Shown in pieces: positions 56,170 through 64,000 of a stretch of DNA of 64,000 nucleotides. The notes under the pieces were generated by a model, which was not told the DNA's origin, ran no database searches, and saw nothing but the letters and a program-made list of their open reading frames with translations. Each line of letters starts with the position of its first letter. Within the stretch, counting starts at the first letter, position 1. Location: NCBI GenBank assembly GCA_022823185.1, contig JAJDXQ010000013.1:124001-188000 (forward strand). Reading direction: 5' to 3'. The position numbers and the translations under genes are program-made. Source of the stretch: Caldilineaceae bacterium. Lineage in GTDB: Bacteria > Chloroflexota > Anaerolineae > Caldilineales > Caldilineaceae.

Positions 56170-56490
56170 ATGTATGTCATCATCGCCCCCTTAGTCATCA
56201 AAGAGGAGTTCACTGACCGGTTCATCGAAGAGATTACCCTGGACGCCCAGGGATCGATGAAGAATGAGCCCGGATGTCTGCGGTTTGATGTGATCCGGGA
56301 TGGCGACGATCCAAACAAAATCTGGCTATATGAGGTCTATGTCGACGAGGCAGCGTTCCAGGCGCATATGCAGACGCCCCATTTCATCAGGTGGCGGGAT
56401 ACAACCGAAGATTGGGTCGCAGAGCGGCCGGAAGGCAGGGCCATCGGCGCGTCGATCATCTGGCCGCCCGCCGAAGACTGGGAAAAGTAG
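56170..56490 (+). CDS. ABM-domain (antibiotic biosynthesis/quinol monooxygenase-like) protein
   Basis: 106-residue ferredoxin-like protein: MYVIIAPLVIKEEFTDRFIE, NEPGCLRFDVIRDGDDPNKI, WLYEVYVDEAAFQAHMQTPHF, the order of the ABM/YgiN family (dimeric, cofactor-free oxygenases and lyases). AGAGGAG lies 13-15 nt before ATG 56170. Small accessory proteins of this type accompany degradative pathways. Confidence 0.85.
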   Translation: MYVIIAPLVIKEEFTDRFIEEITLDAQGSMKNEPGCLRFDVIRDGDDPNKIWLYEVYVDEAAFQAHMQTPHFIRWRDTTEDWVAERPEGRAIGASIIWPPAEDWEK

Positions 56491-56546
56491 CGCTCTACGG
56501 AATCGAACAGTAGCGGGCCGCTGGCCTGAGCATGGGGAGCAGATCG

Positions 56547-58283
56547 ATGTCCTTTACAACACGTCCGGTTTTCATGGGCCGCCATGGGGTCGTATCAGCT
56601 GGGCACTACCTGGCGGCGACGGCTGGCTCCCGCATGTTTGAGAAGGGTGGCAACGCGATCGATGCGGGCGTGGCAGCCGGATTCGCGCTCAACGTCCTGG
56701 AGCCGCATGCCAATGGCATTGGCGGCGAGGTACCGATTCTCATCTATTGCGCAAAGCAGAGGCGGGTCTATGCAATTAACGGGCAGGGATATGCGCCCAA
56801 GGCCGCCACAATTGCCTGGTTCCGCTCCCAGGGGATCGATATTATCCCAGGGGACGGTTTTCTGCCGGCGACTGTGCCGGGCGCGTTCGGGTCGTGGACG
56901 ACGGCGCTGCAGCAGTTTGGGCGATTGCGGCTGCAGGATGTGCTGGAGCCGGCGATAGAAATGATGGAAGAAGGTTTTCCGGTGTACCCTGATCTGCGCC
57001 GGGCGATCGCCCGGTTGCAGGGGAAATTCGAGGACGAATGGCCAAGCTCGGCGCGCGTTTATCTGCCGAACGGACGGCCGCCGGAAGTGGGCGAGTTCCT
57101 GGCCAACCCCGACTGGGCGAATACGTTCAAGGCAACTGTTGACGCCGAAATCCGGAGCGGGCATTTAGGCAGAGAGGCGGCGATTGCCGCGGCCCGCGAC
57201 GAGTTCTACAAGGGCCCGGTCGGCGAAAAGATCGTGGCGTTCCAGCGCGACACGAAGGTGCTGGATGCCAGCGGAAAGCGCAATGCCGGACTCCTGTCAG
57301 AAGCCGACTTCCGCGAATATGTCACGAAGGTGGAGACGGCGGTCACGTTTAACTATCGCGGGTATGATGTGTACAAGTGCAATACGTGGTGCCAGGGACC
57401 GGTCTTTTTGCAGCAGCTGGCGCTGCTGGAAGGATTCGACCTGGCCGGGCTGGGACACAACTCCGTTGAATATATCCACACTGTTATTGAGGCGTCCAAG
57501 CTGGCCTTTGCCGACCGTGAGCAGTACTACGGTGATCCGGATTTCGTCAAAGTTCCGCTGGACCGCCTGCTGTCAAAGGCGTATGCATCCGAGCGGCGGG
57601 CGTTGATCGATGCCGGCAGGGCGTCTTTGGCGCTGCGGCCTGGTGACGCCCCCGCGAGCGCGCCCGCCTATGCGGAAGCGGATCCAAACGTATACACGGG
57701 CGATACGACGCACGTTGACGCGGTTGACCGCGAGGGCAACCTGTTTGCGGCAACGCCCAGCGGCGGCTGGATCCCGTCGTCGCCGGTGATCGAGGGGCTG
57801 GGCTTCCCGCTGGGGACGCGGGGGCAGATGTTCTACCTGGACCCGGATCACGCCAATGCGCTGGCGCCGCGCAAGCGGCCGCGCACGACGCTTACGCCGT
57901 CACTGGCAATGAGGTACGGCAAGCCGTATATGGCATTCGGCACACCGGGGGGCGACTGCCAGGACCAGTGGACGCTGCAGTTCTTTCTGAACGTGATCGA
58001 CTTCGGCATGAACCTGCAAGAGGCGATCGATGCGCCCAGCTTCCACACGCACCATTTTCCCAACTCCTTCTATCCGCACAACGCAAAGCCGGGCAGCCTC
58101 ACCCTGGAGGCGCGCATACCCGCAACTGTGCGAGAGGCGCTGAGCGAGCGGGGACACGAGGTGACGGTGGGCGGTGAGTGGAGCCATGGGAAGGTCCTTG
58201 CGATCACATTTGACTCTGCGAGCGGTCTGATCGCGGGCGGGGCTTCGCCGCGCGGGCAGATTGCCTATGCGATGGGGCGGTAA
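56547..58283 (+). CDS. gamma-glutamyltransferase-family Ntn hydrolase (first copy)
   Basis: 578 residues. The precursor of a heterodimeric Ntn hydrolase: RHGVVSAGHYLAATAGSRMF at the start, GNAIDAGVAAGFALNVLEPH (substrate region), and the autoprocessing site GDTTHVDAVDREGNL (about 395) whose second Thr becomes the N-terminal nucleophile; PRTTLTPSLAM follows. GGT proteins hydrolyse or transfer the gamma-glutamyl group, or cleave cyclic N-acyl amides. ATG 56547 has GGGGAG 8 nt before it. No signal peptide seen. A second, different GGT follows. Confidence 0.9.
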   Translation: MSFTTRPVFMGRHGVVSAGHYLAATAGSRMFEKGGNAIDAGVAAGFALNVLEPHANGIGGEVPILIYCAKQRRVYAINGQGYAPKAATIAWFRSQGIDIIPGDGFLPATVPGAFGSWTTALQQFGRLRLQDVLEPAIEMMEEGFPVYPDLRRAIARLQGKFEDEWPSSARVYLPNGRPPEVGEFLANPDWANTFKATVDAEIRSGHLGREAAIAAARDEFYKGPVGEKIVAFQRDTKVLDASGKRNAGLLSEADFREYVTKVETAVTFNYRGYDVYKCNTWCQGPVFLQQLALLEGFDLAGLGHNSVEYIHTVIEASKLAFADREQYYGDPDFVKVPLDRLLSKAYASERRALIDAGRASLALRPGDAPASAPAYAEADPNVYTGDTTHVDAVDREGNLFAATPSGGWIPSSPVIEGLGFPLGTRGQMFYLDPDHANALAPRKRPRTTLTPSLAMRYGKPYMAFGTPGGDCQDQWTLQFFLNVIDFGMNLQEAIDAPSFHTHHFPNSFYPHNAKPGSLTLEARIPATVREALSERGHEVTVGGEWSHGKVLAITFDSASGLIAGGASPRGQIAYAMGR

Positions 58284-58373
58284 ACAGCAGTTGCCCGTAG
58301 ATCGCGGCTGGAAATATAGCGGCCAATCGTTGCATTGAACAACCAGTGAGCAACAGAAAGACGGAGGCGCAGA

Positions 58374-60011
58374 ATGCGATCGCCACACGGAGTCACCGCT
58401 TCGGCGTTTCGGCCGTCGGTGATGGGCAGGAACGGGATGGTTACATCAGGGCACGCGCTCGCATCGCAGGCGGGGATTCGCACGCTGATGGGCGGGGGCA
58501 ATGCAGTGGACGCGGCGATAGCTACGGCAGCCGCGCTGGGCGTGGTAGAGCCGGCCGGTTCCGGCGTGGGCGGAGACGGCTTTATTCTGATCTATTGGGC
58601 GGAGACCGGGGAGGTCAGCGCGGTGAACGCGACGGGACCCGCTCCTGCCGCCGCCACGCGCGAACGCTATCTGCAGGATGGCGGCATCCCGATGAAGGGG
58701 ATTCGCAGCGTATCGGCGCCGGGGCTGGTTGATGGGTGGCTGCTGGCGCATGAACGGTACGGCGGTCTGCCGCTGGAGGAGGTATTTCGTCCCGCGATTT
58801 CGCTGTGTGAAGACGGATTCCCGGTCAGCCATCTGCTGGCAGGCGCCATGCAGGGGGAACGCGAGCGTTTTGCGTCCGACCCGCACACGCGGGCCATCTA
58901 TACAAACGACGGCGCCCCGATCGCGGCGGGCGGGATTCTCTGCAACGCGAACCTGGGCGAGACCCTGCGCAAAATTGCCCGGGACGGCAGAAAGAGCTTC
59001 TATGAGGGCGAAATCGCCCGGGAAATCGCTGCCTTCAGCCGGGCGCGCGACGGCTTGCTGACCGAGGAGGACCTTGGCAACTTCCACGCCCACTGGGCAG
59101 AGCCAATCCACGTCAACTATCGCGGCTACGAGGTCTACGAGATGCCGCCGAATTCGAGCGGGCATATCCTGTTGCAGGAGTTGAATATCGTGGAATTGTT
59201 CGATCTGCAACGTTCAGGATGCAATACAGCCGAAACTATCCATCTGATGGTTGAGGCGAAGAAGCTTGCTTTCGCCGACCGGGAGAAGTTTATGGCCGAC
59301 CCGGAGTGGGTCGATATTCCGCTGGCGGGCATGTTGTCGAAAGAGTATGCGGCTGAGCAGGCCGAACGAATCGACATGGAGCGGGCGGCGTATGACGTGC
59401 CGGCAGGGGCGCCGGAAGCGCACGAAGACACGACCTGCTTCTGTACGGCGGACCGGGCGGGCAACCTGGTCTGTATACTGCAGAGCATTCAATCGGGTTT
59501 CGGGTCCAGCTTGATCGCAGGCGAAACGGGCATCCTGTTGAACAACCGGATGACATACTGGCATCTGGAGGAGGGGCATCCGAACTGCCTGATGCCGGGC
59601 AAGCGAGTGCGGCATACGATGAACCCGGTGATCATAACGAAGGATGGAAGGCCGGTCTTGACGTGCGGGACGCCGGGCGCGGATACGCAGGTGCAGACGA
59701 ACCTGCAGCTGGTGACGCACATGCTTGATTTCGGCATGACGCCGCAGGAGGCGGTCTCAGCGCCGCGCTGGCGTAGTTTGCAGAACCCGATGGAGTCGAC
59801 GATCCCGCACGTCTGCAGCGACAACCTGCAGTTGGAAGACCGGTTTGCGTCAGATGTGCAGGAGGGGCTGGCGCAGAAAGGGCACGAACTCGAAATGGTC
59901 GGAGACTGGGGCGGCCCAGGCAGCGCGCAGGCGATCATGGTCCATCCGGAATCAGGCGCCTTGATCGGTGGCTCGGACCCGCGGCGGGACGGCTATGCAG
60001 TCGGCTATTAG
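58374..60011 (+). CDS. gamma-glutamyltransferase-family Ntn hydrolase (second copy)
   Basis: 545 residues. GGGNAVDAAIATAAALGVVEPAGS, VGGDGFILIYWAETG, then the processing block HEDTTCFCTADRAGNLVC (about 340) with the nucleophile Thr, LLNNRMTYW and HTMNPVIITKDGRPVLTCGTPG with the Gly-rich site. It shares the family plan but clearly differs from the copy at 56547. GGAGGCGCAG precedes ATG 58374. Two diverged copies suggest two distinct substrates, or subunits of a joint activity. Confidence 0.92.
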   Translation: MRSPHGVTASAFRPSVMGRNGMVTSGHALASQAGIRTLMGGGNAVDAAIATAAALGVVEPAGSGVGGDGFILIYWAETGEVSAVNATGPAPAAATRERYLQDGGIPMKGIRSVSAPGLVDGWLLAHERYGGLPLEEVFRPAISLCEDGFPVSHLLAGAMQGERERFASDPHTRAIYTNDGAPIAAGGILCNANLGETLRKIARDGRKSFYEGEIAREIAAFSRARDGLLTEEDLGNFHAHWAEPIHVNYRGYEVYEMPPNSSGHILLQELNIVELFDLQRSGCNTAETIHLMVEAKKLAFADREKFMADPEWVDIPLAGMLSKEYAAEQAERIDMERAAYDVPAGAPEAHEDTTCFCTADRAGNLVCILQSIQSGFGSSLIAGETGILLNNRMTYWHLEEGHPNCLMPGKRVRHTMNPVIITKDGRPVLTCGTPGADTQVQTNLQLVTHMLDFGMTPQEAVSAPRWRSLQNPMESTIPHVCSDNLQLEDRFASDVQEGLAQKGHELEMVGDWGGPGSAQAIMVHPESGALIGGSDPRRDGYAVGY

Positions 60012-60064
60012 GGGCGCGTTGCAGGCGTGCGCACGCATCTTCTTGAACACAAGGTAAACAGGTA

Positions 60065-61495
60065 ATGCCATCTCCCAACATACTTTTTTTGATGACGGAC
60101 CAGATGCAGGGTCGCGTGTTGGAGCCGGACAACCCGTGCCAGACCCCGAACCTGGACAGGCTGGCGGCCAGGGGCGTGCGTTTTCGCCGGGCGTATACGC
60201 CGAACGCGGTGTGTTCGCCGGCGCGTGCGAGCCTGATGACCGGTCTGCTGCCCCACAACCACGGTGTCCTCTATGTTGTACACACGGTTGACGACGATCA
60301 GGCGGCATTGCGCACGCAACATCCGCATTGGGCGGAGCGGCTGACGGAGGCTGGATACCTGACCGGCTACTTTGGCAAGTGGCATGTGGAACGTTCGAAT
60401 GAACTGGCCCGGTTTGGCTGGCAGCAGCAGGGCGAGCTGGGCGGCTACCCGCACTGGAGCGATGTCAATTTCTCATTGGAGCGCTATCTGGACAGCCCGT
60501 CCGGTTACATGCCAAACCGCTTCTACGGCGTCTGTGATCAACCGGCCAGCACACGTCCGATGGGGCAGAAGACGGATGCGGCGCTCGCGTTTCTGGATTC
60601 GAACGTGGAAGGCGATACGCCGTGGTGTTGTTTTGTCAGTTTCACCGAGCCGCACGACCCCTTCTACTGCCACGAGGACGCGTTCGCGCAGTATGACGTG
60701 GACTCGATTCCGCTGCAGCCGAACGTCCATAACAGTTTGGAGGGCCAGCCGAATCTCTACAAGCGGACGGCGCAGGTGTGGAGCGACTGGACGGACCGGG
60801 AACATCGGGAGGCTGCGGCCTGCTACTATGCCTCGATCAGCGAGATCGACGAGCAGTTCGGGCGTCTGCTGGACCGGGTGGAGCGCGCCGGGCAACTTGA
60901 GAACACGATAGTCGTGCTGACATCGGATCACGGCGATCTTCTGGGCGCGCACGGGTTGTATTGCAAGAATGTCGGCGCGTTTGAAGAGGCGTATAACATC
61001 CCCATGGTTGTAGCTGGCCCGGGCGTAGCCGACGCGGCGGTGAGCGACGCACGCGTGGGGCTGCAGGATGTCGGTGAGACGCTCCTGGAAATGGCCGGGG
61101 CGCAGCCGCTGGGCGAGATCGACGGCCGGTCATTTGCCCCTGTTCTGGCCAGACCGCATGAGACGGCGGACTACCAGGAGGGCTTTGCCGAATACTATGG
61201 CGGGCGGTATATCGTCAGCCAGCGCTTGCTGTGGGACGGGGACTGGAAGTTCGTCCACAACGGCTTTGATTATGACGAGCTTTACAATCTGGCTGAAGAT
61301 CCCTACGAGATGAACAACCTGGCGCAGAATCCGGCACATGCCCACAAGACGGAAGAAATGACGAGGCGAATGTGGCAGATCGTGGTTGAATCCGGGGATC
61401 ACAGTCTTTACAATACGCACTATCCCACAATGCGGATCGCAACCGGCGGACCGAACTACAGTGGTCAGTGGCCAGGGCCAGGAGTCAGCGGTTAA
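60065..61495 (+). CDS. type I sulfatase (second copy)
   Basis: 476 residues with PNILFLMTDQMQGRVL (Asp ligand), AVCSPARASLMTGLLPHNHG (C-S-P-A-R site, Cys converted to formylglycine), GKWHVERS, and VLTSDHGDLLGAHG (Asp/His ligands) further on. No signal peptide. The C-terminal tail (NYSGQWPGPGVSG) is coded by a GTGGTCAGTGG-type repeat and is probably not functional. Sits between the second GGT and a PhyH gene in the catabolic run. Confidence 0.93.
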   Translation: MPSPNILFLMTDQMQGRVLEPDNPCQTPNLDRLAARGVRFRRAYTPNAVCSPARASLMTGLLPHNHGVLYVVHTVDDDQAALRTQHPHWAERLTEAGYLTGYFGKWHVERSNELARFGWQQQGELGGYPHWSDVNFSLERYLDSPSGYMPNRFYGVCDQPASTRPMGQKTDAALAFLDSNVEGDTPWCCFVSFTEPHDPFYCHEDAFAQYDVDSIPLQPNVHNSLEGQPNLYKRTAQVWSDWTDREHREAAACYYASISEIDEQFGRLLDRVERAGQLENTIVVLTSDHGDLLGAHGLYCKNVGAFEEAYNIPMVVAGPGVADAAVSDARVGLQDVGETLLEMAGAQPLGEIDGRSFAPVLARPHETADYQEGFAEYYGGRYIVSQRLLWDGDWKFVHNGFDYDELYNLAEDPYEMNNLAQNPAHAHKTEEMTRRMWQIVVESGDHSLYNTHYPTMRIATGGPNYSGQWPGPGVSG

Positions 61496-61618
61496 CGTCT
61501 CGTTGTAGCTGGCGGCGTGTAGCGGAATGAGAGACCCATTGGACTGCGCCCCTCCGGGAAGGCAGCGAGGTGGGAGCACGGTTGGCGCTGGGGCCCGGCT
61601 GGTGTCAGGGGGGCGTTG

Positions 61619-61635
61619 CGGGGGGAATCCCCCCG
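61619..61635. repeat. GC hairpin of the dispersed intergenic repeat family
   Basis: GGGGGG-AAT-CCCCCC preceded by GGGGGGCGTTGC and followed by GTACAAGGG; the same flanks occur with variation at 22196-22225. A second small hairpin GCCCGC/GCGGGC follows at about 61645-61658. Confidence 0.55.
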
Positions 61636-61722
61636 TACAAGGGAGCCCGCTTGCGGGCGGCCGCACCAGAAGAAGAACGAAAAGAGAGTGACTTGGAACA
61701 GGGAGAGAAGGCAAGGGTGGAA

Positions 61723-62487
61723 ATGAAACAGGCATTGACGGTGGAACAGGTAGATTTCTTTCGGGACAATGGGTACCTGGTGTTGCGCGACATACTGGAA
61801 CCCGATTTGATGGCGCAGACACGGGACGCGTGGTGGGATGCGGCGCCGAAGACGTTGAAACGTGACGACCCGGATTCGTGGGTGGGCGCGTTTGCGGACT
61901 CACGCTTTACGTGGAAGTACCGTGACCGTAGTTTTGAGCCGTGGATGGTCGAGCTGCTTTATGGCAATCCAGAGCTACAGGCGGTCGCAAAGCAGCTGCT
62001 CGGTCCTGAGCTGAAGGTTCCAGAGCGAATTCGCGGCATCTACTGTGTATTCCCGGATACGGACAAGGCGCCGAGGCCAGCTCATTTTCACGTTGACGCG
62101 CACGCATTCCATTTGGGCGTGGTGGGCTATGTTGGCGATGTACCGCCCGACGGCGGGGGGTTCACGGTCTGGCCCGGCAGCCACAAGCACTTTTATCGTT
62201 CGTTCAAAACGGCCTATACGTTCAACCCGCTGGTAGAGAAAGAGGAGCTGTGGGATACGGAAGCGTTTCGAACCGTGCGGCAGATCGACCCGGTGCATAC
62301 TTACGGTTCCGCCGGCGATGTGGTGCTGTGGCACCACCGCATGGGACACGGCGCGGGCCACAACCGGTCAAGTCAGGTGCGACAGGCGGTGCTGTACGAC
62401 TTCTGCCGGGCCGATCTGGAGAAGGTCCAGGACGAGCCGCCGCCGGCTGACATGTGGCGGGACTGGCCCGGAATCAACGGAGGATAG
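61723..62487 (+). CDS. PhyH family Fe(II)/2-oxoglutarate dioxygenase (second copy)
   Basis: 254 residues. AHFHVDAHAF gives the HxD pair (about 125), and VLWHHRMGHGAGHNRSS the distal His with the 2-oxoglutarate-binding Arg/Ser downstream. GGFTVWPGSHKHFYRSF is the typical loop after the first motif. Distinct from the copy at 30477. Start ATG 61723 follows a GGTGG tract. Placed between a sulfatase and an enolase-superfamily gene, suggesting action on a sugar or lipid-like intermediate. Confidence 0.88.
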   Translation: MKQALTVEQVDFFRDNGYLVLRDILEPDLMAQTRDAWWDAAPKTLKRDDPDSWVGAFADSRFTWKYRDRSFEPWMVELLYGNPELQAVAKQLLGPELKVPERIRGIYCVFPDTDKAPRPAHFHVDAHAFHLGVVGYVGDVPPDGGGFTVWPGSHKHFYRSFKTAYTFNPLVEKEELWDTEAFRTVRQIDPVHTYGSAGDVVLWHHRMGHGAGHNRSSQVRQAVLYDFCRADLEKVQDEPPPADMWRDWPGINGG

Positions 62488-62499
62488 GGCAGACAGACG

Positions 62500-63636
62500 A
62501 TGAGAATCAGTGACATCAAGACCTACTTAATGCACGCCGGTGTACCGGGCGGTGGATGGACGAAGCGAAACTGGCTGTTCGTCAAGGTATTCACCGATGA
62601 GGGGATTTACGGCGTCGGCGAAGCATCCGGTTGGCCGCGTGTGGTGGAGACGGCAGTTCAGGATCTGCGCGAGATCCTGATTGGCGAGGACCCGTTTCTG
62701 ATCGAGCGCATCTGGCAGAAGATGTATCTGGCGATGATGGGTCATGGAATGACCGGAATCGTTGGCGGGGGCGCGCTGACCGGCATCGAGATGGCGCTGT
62801 GGGACATCAAGGGGAAGGCGCTGGGCGTGCCGGTGTGGAATCTGCTGGGCGGCAACATCCGGGACCGCATCCGGCTCTATGCGCATGCGCAGACGGCGGA
62901 AAGAGCGCAGGAGCTGGTAGAACGGGGCTTCAGCGGCCTTAAAACAGGAGGCGTTGAGAACCCGATCGCCAAGATCCGCTCCTTGCGCGAGGCGGTTGGA
63001 TCGGAGATCGATCTGATGGCCGACGTGCACGGGCCGCCGTGGTTCAGCGTGCGGGACGCCATTCGCGTTGGCCAGGCGCTGGAGGAGTTCGATCTGCTTT
63101 TCTATGAGGATCCGGTGCCGCCCGAGCATATCGAGAACCTGGCCAAAGTTGCCCGTCATGTCAATCTGCCAATCGCGGCAGGCGAGCGCCACTCGCACAT
63201 TTACGGTGTGCGGGAGTTGATTGAGCGGGAGATTGTAGACGTGATCCAGCCGGACACGGGGCGGGCCGGGGGCTTGATGCAGATGAAGAAGATGGCGGCG
63301 ATGGCGGAAGCCCACGGGATTGGGTTTGCGCCGCACGACGGCTCTTTGGGGCCGGTGGCGGAGATGGCCGCTGTCCATCTGTTGGCCACCTTGCCAAACT
63401 TCCTGATCCTGGAACATCTGGAGGACGATGCGCCGCAGCGGTACGAGGTGATGCAGCCGCAGCCGGAGATCGTGGATGGGTCGATTGTGGTGCCGGATGC
63501 GCCGGGGCTTGGTGTGGATATCGTGGAAGATGCGATCGCCCGCTATCCGTCGACTGGCAACGTCGCCACGCCGCGGCAGGATGAGTATGTTTACTTTCAG
63601 GCCAAATATGGCCGGGCCAAGTGGCTAGAGCAGTAA
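62500..63636 (+). CDS. enolase-superfamily dehydratase (mandelate racemase/galactonate dehydratase-like)
   Basis: 378 residues. The metal triad is seen as DVHG (about 177, D), FYEDPV (E) and AAGERHSH (E), with the acid/base PHDGSLG (His/Asp, about 295) in the C-terminal barrel. Overall order matches mandelate racemase-like sugar-acid dehydratases of the galactonate dehydratase type, which turn an aldonate into a 2-keto-3-deoxy acid. Lys of the KxK motif is not obvious; GLKTGG is a candidate. Followed by RraA, consistent with dehydration then retro-aldol cleavage. Confidence 0.92.
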   Translation: MRISDIKTYLMHAGVPGGGWTKRNWLFVKVFTDEGIYGVGEASGWPRVVETAVQDLREILIGEDPFLIERIWQKMYLAMMGHGMTGIVGGGALTGIEMALWDIKGKALGVPVWNLLGGNIRDRIRLYAHAQTAERAQELVERGFSGLKTGGVENPIAKIRSLREAVGSEIDLMADVHGPPWFSVRDAIRVGQALEEFDLLFYEDPVPPEHIENLAKVARHVNLPIAAGERHSHIYGVRELIEREIVDVIQPDTGRAGGLMQMKKMAAMAEAHGIGFAPHDGSLGPVAEMAAVHLLATLPNFLILEHLEDDAPQRYEVMQPQPEIVDGSIVVPDAPGLGVDIVEDAIARYPSTGNVATPRQDEYVYFQAKYGRAKWLEQ

Positions 63637-63735
63637 GGGCGAACGACAAGCAGATCTTGCTTAAGCGGTGAGTCCAGTGGGGCAGGCAGCTTGGCATTAG
63701 CGGACAGCGAAAAGACAGGCAAACTGGGAGAGGGA

Positions 63736-64000
63736 TGACGACGAAATCAGTCCGAACACATGAGATTTCAGCGGACGCCAAGAGGAAGTTGCGTTCGGTT
63801 TCGACGGCCACGCTTACGAGCCAACTGCAGAATCACGGCTTACGCAACACATTTTTGGCCGGTCTGTACCCGCTGCGGCCCGACCTGCCCATGGTGGGCT
63901 ACGCCTTCACATTGCGCTATATTCCGGCGCGTGAAGATCTGGCGGATGAACGCTATGACAACACGAAGAACGTGCAGCGTTTGGCAGTGGAGGCTGTGGG
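63736..64000 (+). CDS. RraA-family protein (HMG aldolase/oxaloacetate-decarboxylase-like), cut by window end
   Basis: N-terminal 88 residues only. STATLTSQLQNHGLRNTFL and LYPLRPDLPMVGYAFTLRYI match the RraA/4-hydroxy-4-methyl-2-oxoglutarate aldolase start; the active-site GxGD region would lie beyond the window. GGGAGAGGG precedes ATG 63736. Following a dehydratase, it likely cleaves a 2-keto acid. Confidence 0.75.

Overview
The window is 64 kb of GC-rich bacterial DNA with about 50 protein genes, one tRNA and no rRNA or CRISPR array. Its gene content resembles the Caldilineae/Anaerolineae side of Chloroflexota, for example marine or sponge-associated MAGs. Reasons are the Tat-type solute-binding lipoprotein with an Ala/Pro-rich start after the lipobox Cys, very large FtsX-type permeases, plant-type LRR plus Fn3 proteins with Pro/Thr linkers, and dense families of PhyH dioxygenases, sulfatases, TIM-barrel sugar isomerases and Uma2 nucleases. 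This placement is inference from style; no marker gene was compared.

0-10.9 kb: AcpS and a GT2 glycosyltransferase (minus); an Ldh_2 oxidoreductase and a TIM-barrel isomerase (plus); OsmC (minus); then a two-gene plus-strand unit of a divergent GalU-like nucleotidyltransferase followed by a 1122-residue fusion of a fucokinase-like GHMP kinase with a UDPGP-type sugar-1-phosphate uridylyltransferase. A fatty acid desaturase (minus) closes the segment.

10.95-13.07 kb: an AT-richer island framed by a 35-bp imperfect inverted repeat (31/35 identical). It has two divergent transcription units: HNH nuclease plus a 37-aa hydrophobic peptide leftward, and a secreted or anchored heptad-repeat protein plus a small GIY-YIG-like protein rightward. 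Two internal terminators lie at 10997-11025 (just inside the left repeat) and 12514-12541 (between the two rightward genes). I consider this the best candidate for an undescribed small mobile element.

13.1-28.8 kb: housekeeping and envelope genes: clpB; a copper/metal periplasmic cluster (CopC, CopC-CopD fusion, His/Asp-rich protein); an Fn3/LRR surface protein; tRNA-Pro(GGG); fmt; a Tic20/DUF4870 membrane protein; an nfeD-stomatin pair; a giant FtsX-like permease.

28.9-43.1 kb: a carbohydrate-oriented region (GH4, PhyH, a GH43/32-like beta-propeller, a PL26/YetA-like protein, a sulfatase) mixed with a glutaredoxin-thioredoxin reductase fusion, two toxin-antitoxin modules (RelE/XRE and MazEF), Uma2, and an AlbA/LOG/HEAT operon.

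43.7-64 kb: an uninterrupted plus-strand run of catabolic genes: cyclase, CUT1 sugar ABC transporter (binding protein and two permeases, no ATPase), an FtsX-like giant, two sugar isomerases, Gfo/Idh/MocA dehydrogenase, SDR, adenosine-deaminase-like amidohydrolase, ABM monooxygenase, two gamma-glutamyltransferases, sulfatase, PhyH, enolase-superfamily dehydratase and the start of an RraA-like aldolase. A coherent reading is import of a sugar derivative, oxidation/epimerisation/dehydration to a keto-acid and retro-aldol cleavage, with sulfatase and PhyH steps removing decorations. The substrate cannot be named from sequence.
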